Positions 33,733-46,342 of a stretch of DNA of 64,000 nt are shown in pieces. A program made the position numbers and the translations under genes. The DNA is taken from the NCBI GenBank assembly GCA_002221725.1, contig NJFT01000120.1, forward strand, positions 1 through 64,000, given 5' to 3'. Below the pieces are notes generated by a model. The model had not been told where the DNA came from, made no database searches, and saw only the letters and a list, made by a program, of their open reading frames with translations. Position 1 is the first letter of the stretch, and each line of letters begins with the position of its first letter. Origin of the DNA: Scedosporium boydii (Eukaryota > Ascomycota > Sordariomycetes > Microascales > Microascaceae).

Positions 33733-34500
33733 CGTGTCCGCTCCTATGCCATCGATTGAAAGAGCAGCCTTGTAATGGCGAGAGAAACGGGGGCGCAATA
33801 GGATCAATGATGCATTAATGTATCCATCGGCCTAGGAAGAGGGGCAATTGCACCCATTCACAGATTCGCGCTTGGGAACACGGGCAACCTGTAGCAGATA
33901 TGGCAAGCCACGACTCGAAAATAGATCATATCATCTCACGGCGCTCATTTTATGAGATATTTATCGGTCCTTGTTTCTTCTACTTCGGTCCTCGCAAGTT
34001 GCTTCATCCTCTTTCTGCTTGCTAAATGCTCACTGGGGCAATGTGCATAGCACAATCGAGAACGTAGTGTGAGGAGAGCCCCGGCTGAGGTGGGCCAGGT
34101 ACTCTTGATGAAGATGAGATGCAGAGCTCGGCTCTCGCTCTTTTACTCTCCCTCGATAATGGATGGCACAGTGGAAGGCAAGTTATCACGAGGCAACTTC
34201 CATGACTAGAACAATAAAGCTCCTGCGTTAAACACATCTCAAATATTTGCCGTCTCTGCCGACGAAAAAAACCAATTTCGTGTACTATCAACTGATAGCT
34301 CATCCTCCCTCACTCACTCTCTAGCGAGGTACTCATATGTACATTGAGAAACTAGCAAAGGAAGGTTTAGTCTGCCCAAGAGCAGGCCTAATCCCATAGA
34401 TCAAACATCCCTGATAGCACAGGCAATGCCCCCCAAAACCACAGCGCTCAGCATTTCCTCGCGTTCAGGCCCACCTGCCCCTCCAAAGTTGCGGTCGAGC
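33733..34500. other. Intergenic region between the broken kinase-like gene and RPA49
   Basis: This 768 bp lies between two minus-strand genes. It must hold the RPA49 3'-UTR and the promoter of the kinase-like gene. Short frames overlap the RPA49 end on both strands (see findings). No gene is supported. Confidence 0.5.
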
Positions 34501-35987
34501 CTATCGACGACGCTGCCGGATCTTGCGCTGACGCGGGAAGTGCAATGGTAGAGACAACGTAGCGATGTGCATGACCCTACCGGTCGACTTGTCCTTCAAC
34601 TCCTTTACGCGACCGCCAATCTCGTGGAAGTGTGTGGTCAGTTTCTCCTGGTCAATCTTGAGATCCTCCCGAAGGAACTGCACGTCAAACGAAAAGTTAT
34701 CGATGACGCTTGCGAATGCGAGAATATGCGTGAGTATGAGGGAGTCGAAATAGCTGTTAATCTCACCCCGTCCGTTGGTGAATTTCCTGAGAAAGTGGTC
34801 GGCGATAATATCCGACGCGTCGGTGAGAGTCTTGAAGTTCTTCTTGAGCATGGCTGTCCGCCCACCCCGCTTCCTCGTCGCGTTTGTATAGTACACGATG
34901 AGATAGTAGATGTATCGAAGAAGCCGCAACCTTTCAGTACTGTTTGGTCCACGGGCGACGGTGTTGAGTCGACTGGCCACAAACTTGGACGTGACCTGCA
35001 CACCTTCGCCATTCTCGCATGCATCCTGCCAATCCTTGACGCGAATGCTGTTAAGGATTTCGGCGCCAATGATTTCGAGTGGATCGTACACGTCTTGGAT
35101 ATCTTTAGCATCCATGTTGGGCTTAGGGATCGGTTTCGTGGCGTCGAGAGTCGCCTGTAGCTCTTCACGGGAAGCCATGTCGGCGGACGCTTCCTTAATT
35201 GCATCCAGGGTGGCATTCGTGGCCGCATTAAGTACCTTTGGCGTTCCATCAGCGTTGAGAGTGGGTACAGAGATTTCGTTTCTCGCCTTCTCCTCGATCG
35301 CTTTCTTAGCCCGTTTAGATCCGAATAGTCGGCCGAGGTCGTTCAAGATGTCCGCAGATTTCTGTGAATGGCATTAGTCTCTCGAAGACGGAAAATGAAA
35401 CCCTCCAAAAACGTGTACAGGGTGAGAAGTGGGGGGAGCGTACTTCTTGAGGACCGCGGCTGGCCATTGCCGCTTCGACAGCTCTCTGTCCCTTGGGTAT
35501 CGCCCGGACAATGAGCTTCCTCGTCTGCACCACATCCTTCCGTCCTGTTTTCGTATTTTCGTAGCCAACATATAGTCTCGTCCATTTGGTCGCGGGGTCT
35601 TCTCTAGCCGTAAACTCATATACGGGGTGGTTGTTGGAGAAGAGTAGGTATTCGCGTCGCTCGATCGGTGTCGCACCCTTGCTTGTCTCTCTAGGTTTGC
35701 GCTCTCTTGTGTAGACCTTGAACTTGATGTCGTCTGGTATCTGACAGCCAGCAGGCTCAACTGCAAATAATAGAAAATAAATCAGATACCGAGACATGGA
35801 TAGTGTATTGTGGCCTAGATAACAGGGCGGCAGGGTACTTACGGATGAACGGTGGGTTCACAGTTTCCTGCACATTGGCCTCGACCCATGCGAATGGGTT
35901 TTGGTCCTTCTCAGTTGCTTGCCTCTTGGCTTTAGGGGGCTCATTGCTTGACCCCGAGGCCCTCTTTCTCTTTTTAACATCTGCCAT
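34501..35987 (-). CDS. RPA49: RNA polymerase I subunit A49
   Basis: Three exons on the minus strand (35987-35843, 35760-35444, 35361-34501; introns 82 bp each) encode 440 aa. A49 with A34.5 forms the TFIIF/TFIIE-like subcomplex of RNA polymerase I that helps initiation and elongation on rDNA. The N-terminal dimerisation region includes a basic opening (KKRKRASG) and LYVGYENTKTGRKDVVQTRK. The C-terminal tandem winged-helix region includes YDPLEIIGAEILNSIRVKDW, FVASRLN and LLRYIYYLIVYY. The protein ends in a basic tail (RQRKIRQRRR). Length and order match fungal A49. The 5' end is divergent from PRP8 with 777 bp between starts. Confidence 0.93.
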
Positions 35988-36764
35988 GGGAGGCTGGGGT
36001 TATGAGCAGGCTTGTAGAATGGTGGATGTGAAGATTGGCAGTCAAGGTAAGTTTGATCTGTTCAACTAAAGCAACTGCTGATGAAACAGAGAGAAGAGAA
36101 TGGATTGAAATTGAGAAGCGCAGTTGCAGGAAAAATACAGAAAGTCACAGAAATACACAACCTAGGTGACTGTGGGCCTGAATAAAGGCTTTTGAAGTGA
36201 AGGGCTCTGAATAAGGAAGATGTGGTTAGTGGTCTGGGAAGCTCTTCAAATAATTTTTTTTCTTTTTGTTCGATGCAGTCCAGGCCTTCGAAGAATCCAG
36301 GGACTGGACAATTGGATGGTGGGATGCCCCACTTCGGCTTGTTGGTTATTATTCTATTTGCCACAATTGCATTGTGGGAGTCGGATGACTAAGAATGATC
36401 AGATTAAGCAGTATATACATATCTCGCATACTACAAATGTACATGAGCCAAGGCAACCTAGCAAAAAATCTGGCGTCGTGACGAGACGACCTGCATCACG
36501 AAAATCCATCATCAACCACTTGCTCAAACATTGTCGCGACATCGACATCGCGACACCCTGCTCTGTCCATCACCCAAACAACACCGTTAGCTGCGCATTT
36601 CATCTCCTCACCTGACTACTGGAGTAGAGGATTCTTTTTTTTTGTGTCGCTCCGTGCTGGCGCGCGGTTGATAGCGACTGGCCAGTTCGCGCGTCTCTTA
36701 CCAGCTCCCAGCTCGAGAATTCGCCTCATTTTCAACCTTTGCAAATTCCTAGACTCATCTAATA
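35988..36764. promoter_or_regulatory. Divergent promoter region RPA49 / PRP8
   Basis: This is 777 bp between the divergent starts of RPA49 (35987, minus) and PRP8 (36765, plus). It is AT-rich around 36060-36460, with a poly-T tract at about 36635. No gene or named site can be supported. Confidence 0.55.
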
Positions 36765-39700
36765 ATGTCTTCATTACCACCTCCGCCTCCACCTCCGGGC
36801 TGGGGTCCTCCCCCTCCTCCCCCCACTCCTCCTCCGCCGCCGCCCTCGGGATCTCTTCCTCCGCCACCTGCCATCCCTGCTCCCCCTCCCCCAGGATACC
36901 GGCCGCCCGCCGACCTACGAATGGCAAAGTTTGCCGAGAAGAAGAAGGAATGGCTTCGCCATCAACGGAATCGATTCGGCGAGAAGCGCAAGGCTGGCTT
37001 CGTCGAGACGCAAAAGGCCGACATGCCCCCTGAGCACTTGCGCAAGATTGTTCGAGATATCGGCGACGTTTCCCAGAAGAAGTACACGAGCGACAAGCGC
37101 AGCTACCTTGGCGCTCTCAAATTCATGCCTCATGCGGTATTAAAACTGCTCGAGAACATGCCGATGCCCTGGGAATCGACTCGCGAAGTCAAGGTCTTGT
37201 ACCACGTCAACGGATGTCTGACCCTCGTAAACGAAATCCCTCGAGTCATCGAACCTGTCTTCTTCGCGCAGTGGGCAATGATGTGGATTGCCATGAGGAG
37301 AGAAAAGCAGGACCGAGCCCTGTTCAAGCGAATGCGATTCCCTCCCTTCGACGATGAGGAGCCGCCGTTGTCGTGGTCAGAGAATATCGAAGAGGTCGAG
37401 CCTCTACCCCCGATCCAGTTTGACCTCGATGAGGAGGAGGATGCAGCTGTTTTCCAGTGGTTCTACGACCATAGGGCACTTCTCGACACCGAATACGTCA
37501 ATGGTCCCAGCTACAAGACCTGGAATCTGTCGCTGGAGCAGATGGCTGCCCTCTTCCGTCTCAGCAAGCCCCTCGTCTCCGACGTGGTAGATAAGAACTA
37601 CTTCTATCTCTTTGATTTGAAGAGTTTCTTGGCCGCCAAGGCCCTTAACGTCGCTCTTCCTGGTGGGCCACGATTCGAACCCCTTTACAAGGACATCGAT
37701 CCCAACGACGAGGATATTGGCGAATTCAACGCCATCGACCGTATCATCTTCCGCGGTGAGAACAGAAACGAGTTCCGCGTCGCGTACCCGTACCTTTACA
37801 ACTCCCTCCCTCGTGGCGTGCACTTGTCGTGGCATTCACACCCCCAGATCGTATTCACGCGAGCCGAAGACCCTGATTTGCCGACCTTCCACATTGACAA
37901 GGCCATTCATATCATCCCTCCCCTCAAACCCGCCGAGGGTTACGTCAGCCCTGAGGATGAAGTATTTGGTCCTGGTAAGGATGAGGAGCCCGAAGAGGAT
38001 GCCTTCACCCTACCCAAGGAGGTAGAGCCGTTCCTTGCGGAAGAAGAGCTTGCCCCCGAGCAGTCATCAGACGCTATCGAGCTTTGGTGGGCGCCGTATC
38101 CTTTCAACCATCGTTCGGGCAAGATGGTTCGAGCTCAGGACGTACCGCTTATCAAGCAGTGGCACCTGGAGCATCCACCCATGCAAGGCAAGTGCCCCGT
38201 CAAGGTCAGGGTATCGTACCAAAAGCTTCTCAAGACGTACGTCTTGAATGAGCTGCATAAGAAGCCAGCCAAGTCGTTGAATAGACAAGACTTGCTCAAG
38301 TCTCTAAAGCAGACCAAGTTCTTCCAGCAGACGACAATCGACTGGGTTGAGGCAGGCTTGCAAGTTTGCCGACAAGGGTTCAACATGCTTAACCTCCTAA
38401 TTCACAGAAAGAACCTCACATATCTCCATCTTGACTACAACTTCAACTTGAAGCCCGTCAAGACCCTGACAACCAAGGAGCGCAAAAAGTCGCGCTTCGG
38501 TAATGCCTTCCATCTCATGAGAGAAATTCTGCGTCTGGTCAAGCTTATTGTCGATGCTCATTGCCAGTTCAGACTGGGTAACATCGATGCCTTCGTGCTT
38601 GCCGATGGTATTCACTATGCTTTCAACCACGTCGGTCAATTGACGGGTATGTACCGTTATAAGTACAAACTTATGCATCAGATCCGTTCCTGTAAGGATT
38701 TGAAGCATCTGATCTACTACCGTTTCAACACCAACGGCGTTGGCAAAGGCCCCGGTTGTGGGTTCTGGGCCCCTTCGTGGAGGGTATGGCTGTTCTTTAT
38801 GCGAGGTATCATTCCCCTCCTTGAGCGATGGCTCGGGAACCTTCTGTCCCGCCAGTTCGAGGGTCGTCACAGCAAGAGCGTGGCCAAGACTGTCACAAAA
38901 CAACGAGTTGAGTCTCACTACGACTTGGAGCTCAGGGCGTCCGTCATGGCCGATCTCATGGACATGATGCCCGAAGGTATCAAGCAGAACAAGGTTAACA
39001 CCGTTCTGCAACACTTGTCCGAGGCCTGGAGATGTTGGAAGAGTAACATTCCCTGGAAGGTGCCTGGCCTTCCTGCTCCCATCGAGAACATCATCCTCCG
39101 TTATGTCAAGGCGAAGGCTGATTGGTGGATCTCTGTCGCGCATTATAATCGTGAGCGAATTCGACGAGGTGCCACGGTTGACAAGACCGTGGCGAAGAAG
39201 AACGTCGGTCGCCTAACTCGACTCTGGCTCAAGGCGGAACAGGAGAGGCAGCACAACCACATGAAGGACGGTCCCTATGTCTCGTCGGAGGAGGCTGTCG
39301 CCATTTATACAACCACCGTCCACTGGCTTGAGTCTCGCAAGTTCTCCCCCATCCCCTTCCCTAGCGTCTCGTACAAGCACGACACCAAAATTCTCATCCT
39401 CGCGCTTGAGAGGCTACGGGAGGCCTACTCCGTCAAGGGTCGACTCAACCAGAGCCAGAGAGAAGAACTGGCTTTGATTGAGCAGGCCTACGATAGCCCA
39501 GGTACCACCTTGGAGAGGATCAAGCGTTTCCTGCTCACGCAGAGAGCATTCAAGGAAGTCAGCATTGATATGAACGACAACTACAGCACCATCAACCCTG
39601 TCTACGACATTGAGCCCATGGAAAAGATTAGCGATGCGTACCTCGACCAGTACCTCTGGTACCAGGCCGACCAGAGGAACCTCTTCCCCGCGTGGATCAA

Positions 39701-42700
39701 GCCATCCGACTCTGAGGTTCCTCCGCTATTGGTTTACAAGTGGGCTCAGGGCATCAACAACTTGGACCGTGTTTGGGTGACTGAGGATGGTGAATGCAAC
39801 GTCTTGGTGGAGACCTCCTTCGCCAAGGTCTACGAAAAGGTTGAGCTCACGCTGCTCAACTCTCTGCTGAGGCTCATTATGGACCACAACCTGGCAGACT
39901 ACATCACCGCCAAGAACAACGTGCAGTTGACATACAAGGACATGAACCACACCAATAGCTACGGTATGATTCGCGGCTTGCAGTTCTCGGCCTTTGTCTT
40001 CCAGTACTACGGTCTCATCCTTGATCTTCTCCTCCTCGGCCCGCAGAGAGCCAGCGAGATTGACGGACCTCCCCAGAAGCCTAATGATTTCCTCCAGTTC
40101 AGCAGCAAGGAGGTCGAGACGAGGCATCCGATCCGCCTTTATACCAGATATATCGACAAGGTTTGGGTATTCCTCCGCTTCACGGCCGAAGAAGCGCGTG
40201 ATCTCATCCAGAGGTACCTCACTGAACAACCGGATCCCAACTTTGAGAATGTCATTGGGTACAAGAGCAAGAAGTGCTGGCCCAGGGACTGCCGCATGAG
40301 ACTCATGAGGCATGACGTCAACCTCGGTCGCGCCGTCTTTTGGGATCTGAAGAACCGTCTTCCCCGGTCTGTTACTACGATCGATTGGGACGACAGTTTC
40401 GTCAGTGTTTACAGCAAAGACAACCCTAACCTTCTCTTCTCCATGTGCGGATTTGAAGTACGCATCCTCCCCAAGTGCCGCAACAAGAACGAAGAGTTCT
40501 CTGAGGCGGACAGTGTCTGGTCCTTGGTTGAAAACACTACCAAGGAGCGTACAGCCCATGCTTTCTTGCAAGTGACGGAAGAAGACATTCAGAAGTTCAA
40601 CAACCGCATCAGGCAAATCCTCATGTCTTCTGGATCTACGACGTTCACCAAGATTGCAAACAAGTGGAACACGGCCCTGATTGCCCTATTCACCTACTAC
40701 CGCGAGGCTGCTGTGTCCACTGTAACGCTTCTGGATACCATCGTCAAGTGTGAGACCAAGATTCAGACTCGTGTCAAGATTGGTCTCAATTCCAAGATGC
40801 CTTCTCGTTTCCCTCCTGCCGTGTTCTACACTCCCAAGGAACTTGGTGGTTTGGGCATGATCTCCGGCTCCCACATTCTCATCCCTGCTAGCGACAAGAG
40901 ATGGTCGAAGCAAACTGACACTGGTGTTACCCACTACCGATCTGGTATGACCCACGATGAGGAGACTCTCATTCCTAACATCTTCAGATACATCATCCCC
41001 TGGGAAGCCGAGTTCATCGACTCCCAGCGAGTGTGGACTGAGTATGCGCAAAAGCGAATGGAAGCCAATCAAAACAACCGCCGTCTCACTCTCGAGGACC
41101 TTGAGGACAGTTGGGATCGTGGTCTGCCGCGTATCAACACCTTGTTCCAGAAAGACCGAAGCACAATCAGCTTCGACAAGGGATACCGCGCTCGATCCGA
41201 GTTTAAGGTCTATCAGCTCATGAAGAGCAACCCATTCTGGTGGACAAGTCAGCGGCACGACGGAAAGCTCTGGAACCTCAACGCTTACAGAACTGATGTT
41301 ATTCAAGCCCTTGGTGGTGTCGAAACCATCCTTGAGCACACTCTATTCAAGGCCACTGGTTTCCCATCCTGGGAGGGTCTCTTCTGGGAAAAAGCTTGTC
41401 TTGCTAAAGGAACGATGCTCCTTCGATATGATAGTACCAAAGTTGCAGTTGAGGACGTTAAAGAGGGTGACCTACTCCTCGGACCGGACGGTGGACCGCG
41501 TCGTGCCTTCAACATCGTCAGCGGAAAGGATCGCCTTTACCGCATCAAGATCGGCGGCCGCCAAGAGGATCTCGTCGTGACCCCGAATCATATCTTGGTT
41601 CTTCATCGAGAGAAGGACGGCGACGACGACGCCGATAATGTTGAGGAGACGGTGTATCAGGATCTGGAACAGGTTGATATCTCGACAGCAGAACGCTACG
41701 ATACTGTTGAAATGACGGCAGCCGAGTTTGCCGCGCTTGATCTGAAAGAGAGGCGCAAGTATCGACTCCCCCGATGCCCTGGTTTCGAGCTACCCGGACA
41801 ACCAGTGCCAGTTAATCCATACTTTTTGGCACTTTGGCTCGGAGCTGGAAACCGCAGCGATACCACCATCTGCAAAGATGACGAGGCGGAACTTCGTGAG
41901 TTCCTCGTCAACCATGCAAGCGAACTCGACCTCCAGCTCGCCTGGCATGGCCAACTCGGCGACGCGACTGCGGGCAAAACTCGACTTCGTGATGGGCCTC
42001 TTCCAACCACCGTTGACGCAGTTCGACCTGAACGTCCAGAGCAACGCCAATCGCGGCAGACCATCTCCAGGCATGAAGACACCGAGCTTAAGGATGAAGA
42101 CTACGACAGTGGAATTGACGTCAAATTCGATTCCGACGAGGGCTATGCTCAAGAACAGCACCCCGAGCAAACAACAGTCCGCGTTGACATTGGCCGCAAG
42201 GCCTACGGCGAACTCTCAGTGGAGGAACAAGATCAGCTACTCGAAGAGGTCTTGTACCGCCCAGCTGGCACTTCCAGTGTGAACAAGCTTCGGAACGCAC
42301 TCCATGATCTTCAGCTTCTTACACACCAAGAGACTGGGCCCGGAGCTAATGGCAAGCGAATTCCGTCGATTTACATGGAAAATTCGCGGTCTGTTCGCCT
42401 CGCTGTTCTTGCAGGACTTCTTGACGCGGATGGCTGGTACGTCTATCCGGAGAATATGATTGGTTTCGCTCAAAGCAAGCGTTGCCATTCGGCCCTCTTC
42501 TGGGATACTGTCTTCTTGGCACGATCATTGGGCTTCGACGTGTGGACCGAGGAACGGATGATGTGGAATCCAACTCGCACGCATCAGTTCCCTCAACTTG
42601 TCGCCAAGATCTCTGGAAACTTGGCTGAGATTCCCTGCCTACTTCTGCGCCAACAGGCCTGCGAACGCCTGGTCCCGCAAACCCACAGCTTCAAGATCAA

Positions 42701-45293
42701 GGACATCACGCTGGAATCCGCGGCGACTGAGTGGGCTGGCTTCAGGGTTGATCAAGACCAGCTGTATCTGCGACACGATTATTTAGTGCTTCATAACAGC
42801 GGTTTCGAGGAGTCGATGAAGTTCAAGAAGCTGACCAACGCTCAGCGTTCCGGTCTCAACCAGATTCCCAACCGTCGATTCACTCTGTGGTGGTCGCCCA
42901 CCATCAACCGAGCCAATGTCTACGTTGGTTTCCAGGTCCAGCTTGATCTCACGGGTATCTTCCTTCACGGCAAGATTCCCACCTTGAAGATTTCGCTTAT
43001 CCAGATCTTCCGTGCCCACTTATGGCAGAAGATCCACGAGTCTGTCGTCATGGATCTGTGCCAAGTGTTCGACCAGGAATTGGAGTCGTTGGGCATCGAG
43101 ACGGTGCAGAAGGAGACGATCCACCCTCGAAAGTCGTACAAGATGAACAGTTCTTGTGCCGATATTTTGCTATTTGCCAGCCACAAGTGGAACGTCACCC
43201 GACCTTCGCTCCTGTTCGATACCAAGGATGTCATTGAGCCAACGACAACTAACAAATTCTGGATCGACGTGCAGCTCCGTTATGGTGACTACGACTCTCA
43301 CGATATTGAGCGATATACTAGGGCCAAGTACCTCGACTACACAACCGACAGTTCAAGTATTTACCCTTCGGCAACTGGTCTCATGGTTGGTATCGATCTT
43401 GCCTACAACCTCTACTCGGCGTACGGTATGTACTTTCCTGGCTTGAAGATTCTTATCCAGCAAGCCATGGCGAAGATTATGAAAGCCAACCCTGCCCTTT
43501 ACGTGCTCCGGGAGCGTATCCGAAAGGGTCTGCAGCTCTACGCCTCGGAAAGCAACCAAGAGTTCCTCAACTCCCAGAACTACTCGGAGCTCTTCAGCAA
43601 CCAGACCCAACTGTTCATTGATGATACCAACGTCTACCGTGTCACGATTCACAAGACCTTCGAGGGTAACTTGACGACCAAGCCTATCAACGGTGCCATC
43701 TTCATCTTCAACCCCAGGACCGGTCAGCTCTTCCTCAAGATTATCCACACGAGCGTTTGGGCTGGTCAGAAGCGTCTCGGACAGTTGGCGAAGTGGAAGA
43801 CAGCAGAAGAAGTCGCAGCCCTGATCCGATCGTTGCCAGCTGAAGAACAGCCCAAGCAGCTTATTGTCACTCGTAAGGGTCTGTTGGATCCTCTCGAGGT
43901 GCATCTGCTTGACTTCCCCAACATCTCGATCCGTGCTTCCGAGCTTCAGCTGCCCTTCCAGGCGGCCATGAAGGTTGAGAAACTAGGTGACATGATCCTG
44001 CGCGCTACGGAGCCTCAGATGGTTCTGTTCAACCTGTATGATGAGTGGTTGAAGACCATTTCATCATATACTGCCTTCTCGCGTCTCATCCTTATCCTCC
44101 GTGCCTTGCACGTCAACATGGACAAGACCAAGCTCATTCTACGGCCCGACAAGACCGTCATTACCCAGGAGCATCAGATTTGGCCTACGCTCACGGATGA
44201 GGATTGGATCAAGGTTGAAACGCAGCTGCGTGACCTCATTTTGCATGACTACGGAAAGAAGAACAACGTCAACGTATCCAGCTTGACCAGCAGCGAAGTC
44301 CGGGACATCATCCTGGGTATGGAGATTTCCGCGCCGTCGATGCAGAGGCAGCAGGCCGCCGAGATCGAGAAGCAGCAGCAGGAACAAAAGCAACTCACGG
44401 CTGTGACCACCAAGACCCAGAACGTGCGCGGAGAGGAGATTGTCGTCACGACCACATCGCAGTTCGAACAGCAGACTTTCGCGTCAAGGACGGAATGGCG
44501 TACGCGCGCCATTGCCACGTCGAACCTGCGAACGCGCTCGAACAATATTTACGTCTCGTCTGTCGATAACGATCTGGATGATATTACTTACGTCATGCCG
44601 AACAACATTCTCAAACGTTTCATCAAGATAGCAGATCTCCGAGTCCAGGTTGCCGGATACCTCTACGGGTCCTCGCCTGCGGACAACGACACGGTCAAGG
44701 AGATCAAGTGCATCGTCCTCGTGCCGCAGATTGGCGGTCTTCGAAACGTCCAGCTCCCCCAGCAGCTGCCTCAACACCCTCTGCTGCAATCCATGGAGCC
44801 CCTCGGCATAATTCACACGATGTCCGGCAACGAGCTGCCCTACATGTCGGCCATGGACGTGACCGAGCACGCCAAGCTACGGGACGCACACCCATCGTGG
44901 GCCAAGGATAACCAGACGATCACGGTGACGGTGGCGTTCACCCCGGGCAGCGTCTCGCTCTCGGCCTGGGCCATCACCCCTCAGGGCTTCAAGTGGGGCG
45001 TCGAGAACAGAGACACGCAGAGCGACCAGCCCCAGGGCTTCACGACGTCCATGGGAGAGAAGCGCAAGCTTCTCCTCAGCCCGCGCTTCAACGGCTTCTT
45101 CCTCGTGCCCGAGCTCGGACAGTGGAACTACAGCTTCATGGGCAGCGCGTTCACGAGGCTAGAGAAGAGGCCGATTCGCTGCAAGGTCGATACGCCGATA
45201 CCGTTTTACAGCGATCAGCACCGTCCTATTCACTTCCAGGGCTTTGCTGAGATGGAAGATGCTGGCGTGGATCGATCAGACAATTTCGCATAA
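36765..45293 (+). CDS. PRP8: Pre-mRNA splicing factor Prp8, intein-containing precursor
   Basis: One uninterrupted frame of 2842 codons; removing the 467-residue intein leaves a 2375-aa Prp8. Prp8 is the largest U5 snRNP protein and cradles the catalytic RNA core of the spliceosome. Visible segments in order: a proline-rich start (residues 1-48), the PRO8NT region (about 50-200), the central PROCN/reverse-transcriptase-like body with its RNA-binding regions, the U6-snRNA-binding/linker region interrupted by the intein at residue 1545, the RNase H-like domain IV (about 2160-2410, [16 protein letters not shown]), and the Jab1/MPN domain (about 2610-2755). The extein either side of the intein is near-invariant (WEKA before, [11 protein letters not shown] after). 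No introns interrupt 8.5 kb, unlike most genes around it. Translation presumably gives a precursor that must self-splice before Prp8 can work. Confidence 0.97.
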   Translation: MSSLPPPPPPPGWGPPPPPPTPPPPPPSGSLPPPPAIPAPPPPGYRPPADLRMAKFAEKKKEWLRHQRNRFGEKRKAGFVETQKADMPPEHLRKIVRDIGDVSQKKYTSDKRSYLGALKFMPHAVLKLLENMPMPWESTREVKVLYHVNGCLTLVNEIPRVIEPVFFAQWAMMWIAMRREKQDRALFKRMRFPPFDDEEPPLSWSENIEEVEPLPPIQFDLDEEEDAAVFQWFYDHRALLDTEYVNGPSYKTWNLSLEQMAALFRLSKPLVSDVVDKNYFYLFDLKSFLAAKALNVALPGGPRFEPLYKDIDPNDEDIGEFNAIDRIIFRGENRNEFRVAYPYLYNSLPRGVHLSWHSHPQIVFTRAEDPDLPTFHIDKAIHIIPPLKPAEGYVSPEDEVFGPGKDEEPEEDAFTLPKEVEPFLAEEELAPEQSSDAIELWWAPYPFNHRSGKMVRAQDVPLIKQWHLEHPPMQGKCPVKVRVSYQKLLKTYVLNELHKKPAKSLNRQDLLKSLKQTKFFQQTTIDWVEAGLQVCRQGFNMLNLLIHRKNLTYLHLDYNFNLKPVKTLTTKERKKSRFGNAFHLMREILRLVKLIVDAHCQFRLGNIDAFVLADGIHYAFNHVGQLTGMYRYKYKLMHQIRSCKDLKHLIYYRFNTNGVGKGPGCGFWAPSWRVWLFFMRGIIPLLERWLGNLLSRQFEGRHSKSVAKTVTKQRVESHYDLELRASVMADLMDMMPEGIKQNKVNTVLQHLSEAWRCWKSNIPWKVPGLPAPIENIILRYVKAKADWWISVAHYNRERIRRGATVDKTVAKKNVGRLTRLWLKAEQERQHNHMKDGPYVSSEEAVAIYTTTVHWLESRKFSPIPFPSVSYKHDTKILILALERLREAYSVKGRLNQSQREELALIEQAYDSPGTTLERIKRFLLTQRAFKEVSIDMNDNYSTINPVYDIEPMEKISDAYLDQYLWYQADQRNLFPAWIKPSDSEVPPLLVYKWAQGINNLDRVWVTEDGECNVLVETSFAKVYEKVELTLLNSLLRLIMDHNLADYITAKNNVQLTYKDMNHTNSYGMIRGLQFSAFVFQYYGLILDLLLLGPQRASEIDGPPQKPNDFLQFSSKEVETRHPIRLYTRYIDKVWVFLRFTAEEARDLIQRYLTEQPDPNFENVIGYKSKKCWPRDCRMRLMRHDVNLGRAVFWDLKNRLPRSVTTIDWDDSFVSVYSKDNPNLLFSMCGFEVRILPKCRNKNEEFSEADSVWSLVENTTKERTAHAFLQVTEEDIQKFNNRIRQILMSSGSTTFTKIANKWNTALIALFTYYREAAVSTVTLLDTIVKCETKIQTRVKIGLNSKMPSRFPPAVFYTPKELGGLGMISGSHILIPASDKRWSKQTDTGVTHYRSGMTHDEETLIPNIFRYIIPWEAEFIDSQRVWTEYAQKRMEANQNNRRLTLEDLEDSWDRGLPRINTLFQKDRSTISFDKGYRARSEFKVYQLMKSNPFWWTSQRHDGKLWNLNAYRTDVIQALGGVETILEHTLFKATGFPSWEGLFWEKACLAKGTMLLRYDSTKVAVEDVKEGDLLLGPDGGPRRAFNIVSGKDRLYRIKIGGRQEDLVVTPNHILVLHREKDGDDDADNVEETVYQDLEQVDISTAERYDTVEMTAAEFAALDLKERRKYRLPRCPGFELPGQPVPVNPYFLALWLGAGNRSDTTICKDDEAELREFLVNHASELDLQLAWHGQLGDATAGKTRLRDGPLPTTVDAVRPERPEQRQSRQTISRHEDTELKDEDYDSGIDVKFDSDEGYAQEQHPEQTTVRVDIGRKAYGELSVEEQDQLLEEVLYRPAGTSSVNKLRNALHDLQLLTHQETGPGANGKRIPSIYMENSRSVRLAVLAGLLDADGWYVYPENMIGFAQSKRCHSALFWDTVFLARSLGFDVWTEERMMWNPTRTHQFPQLVAKISGNLAEIPCLLLRQQACERLVPQTHSFKIKDITLESAATEWAGFRVDQDQLYLRHDYLVLHNSGFEESMKFKKLTNAQRSGLNQIPNRRFTLWWSPTINRANVYVGFQVQLDLTGIFLHGKIPTLKISLIQIFRAHLWQKIHESVVMDLCQVFDQELESLGIETVQKETIHPRKSYKMNSSCADILLFASHKWNVTRPSLLFDTKDVIEPTTTNKFWIDVQLRYGDYDSHDIERYTRAKYLDYTTDSSSIYPSATGLMVGIDLAYNLYSAYGMYFPGLKILIQQAMAKIMKANPALYVLRERIRKGLQLYASESNQEFLNSQNYSELFSNQTQLFIDDTNVYRVTIHKTFEGNLTTKPINGAIFIFNPRTGQLFLKIIHTSVWAGQKRLGQLAKWKTAEEVAALIRSLPAEEQPKQLIVTRKGLLDPLEVHLLDFPNISIRASELQLPFQAAMKVEKLGDMILRATEPQMVLFNLYDEWLKTISSYTAFSRLILILRALHVNMDKTKLILRPDKTVITQEHQIWPTLTDEDWIKVETQLRDLILHDYGKKNNVNVSSLTSSEVRDIILGMEISAPSMQRQQAAEIEKQQQEQKQLTAVTTKTQNVRGEEIVVTTTSQFEQQTFASRTEWRTRAIATSNLRTRSNNIYVSSVDNDLDDITYVMPNNILKRFIKIADLRVQVAGYLYGSSPADNDTVKEIKCIVLVPQIGGLRNVQLPQQLPQHPLLQSMEPLGIIHTMSGNELPYMSAMDVTEHAKLRDAHPSWAKDNQTITVTVAFTPGSVSLSAWAITPQGFKWGVENRDTQSDQPQGFTTSMGEKRKLLLSPRFNGFFLVPELGQWNYSFMGSAFTRLEKRPIRCKVDTPIPFYSDQHRPIHFQGFAEMEDAGVDRSDNFA
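41397..42797 (+). mobile_element. PRP8 intein with degenerate LAGLIDADG homing endonuclease
   Basis: Residues 1545-2011 of the precursor form an in-frame intein of 467 aa. Splicing motifs look complete: block A begins CLAKGTML (Cys1 nucleophile), block B is TPNH (Thr62, His65 of the intein), the F/G region ends [11 protein letters not shown] (terminal His-Asn), and the first extein residue is Ser. The position, between WEKA and SGFEESMK, is the classic PRP8 intein site used in Aspergillus, Histoplasma and Cryptococcus. The central part is a dodecapeptide homing endonuclease. Its second motif, LAGLLDADG, keeps Asp (intein residue 343). Its first motif reads LALWLGAGN, with Ala (codon GCT, 41844-41846) where active relatives have Asp. 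Between them lies a long charged insertion. Self-splicing should work; DNA cleavage and homing probably do not. Confidence 0.96.
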
Positions 45294-46318
45294 ACAGAAG
45301 CGCTTAACAATGTTCTCTTGCCAAAAAAAAAGTATTTACCTCCTGGCTCTTGTCTTTTTCCAGTCAGTCACGCTCCCTCAGATCGAGTTAAGGCTATATC
45401 GTGATGGACCCGGCGTGCCGCCGAGCATATGGAGTCTTTTTTTACGGCACAAACAACAAGACGCATCTAGGCAAACGCCCCACACACACAGAGAGAGAGG
45501 GAGACAGGGTGTGGGATGTACGAGATGGTTGCCTCCATACGTCAGGAGTTGAAACAAACTTAAGGGCAGAGAAAGCAGGACGAAGCGGGAACCCGAAAAG
45601 GACGACGAGGCAGAAAATCAGGAAAAAAACAAAAACTTGCTGAGAAATCTCTTTGTTTCTCTCGCAAGCTGGTTTCCTCTCCACCCGTTTAGGAACTACC
45701 GAGCTCGGCATATGGCGGTGAATAAGACGTGTTTGATCGTCCGATAGTTGAGAGGAGGAGGGGAGGGGGCGAAGGTACAAAATAGTCTTCGGAGAATGCA
45801 CGAAGGGACGTAATGGGTGGAGGTGATGATTCGATACCAAAGAAAGAGAACGCAAAAAACAAGGGAACAGAAGGCAAAAAGTTGAAGGTCAAAATGAGGA
45901 AAGAGTGTTAGAACATGAAAATAGGGTGTCATTTTGTTGTCCGAGGATTCCGAAGGAAAAAGGGAGTGGGCGCGGCGAGTATGTATTTATTTGTACAAGA
46001 TTTTCCAACTTTATTTCATTTTCATACTTTTCTATCGTTGTAATTGTACTGTTGATGTGGATATTTTGGAACTTTAACAGTTTGTTTCCACATCCTCCGC
46101 GGAAACGGGGTGTTTACGATATGCAAGATCGTAGATGTGTGAGTATCAGGGTCAAAGGTGATGGTGAGGGTGTGAGAATCCATGGGATGCAAGAATAGTC
46201 ACAAGGGAAACTGGGCGTAATGAGTAGGACTGGTGTCCTCCCTATTCTTTTTTTTACCCTTTCGTTTCCCATTTTTGGGGACCTTCCGCAGGCGCGGCTA
46301 CAGGAGAGATAGATATGA

Positions 46319-46342
46319 GGTCACGCATAGGGTCACGCATAG
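46319..46342. repeat. 12-bp tandem repeat, two copies
   Basis: GGTCACGCATAG occurs twice, head to tail (46319-46330 and 46331-46342), in the gene-poor region downstream of PRP8. No function is inferred. Confidence 0.85.
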
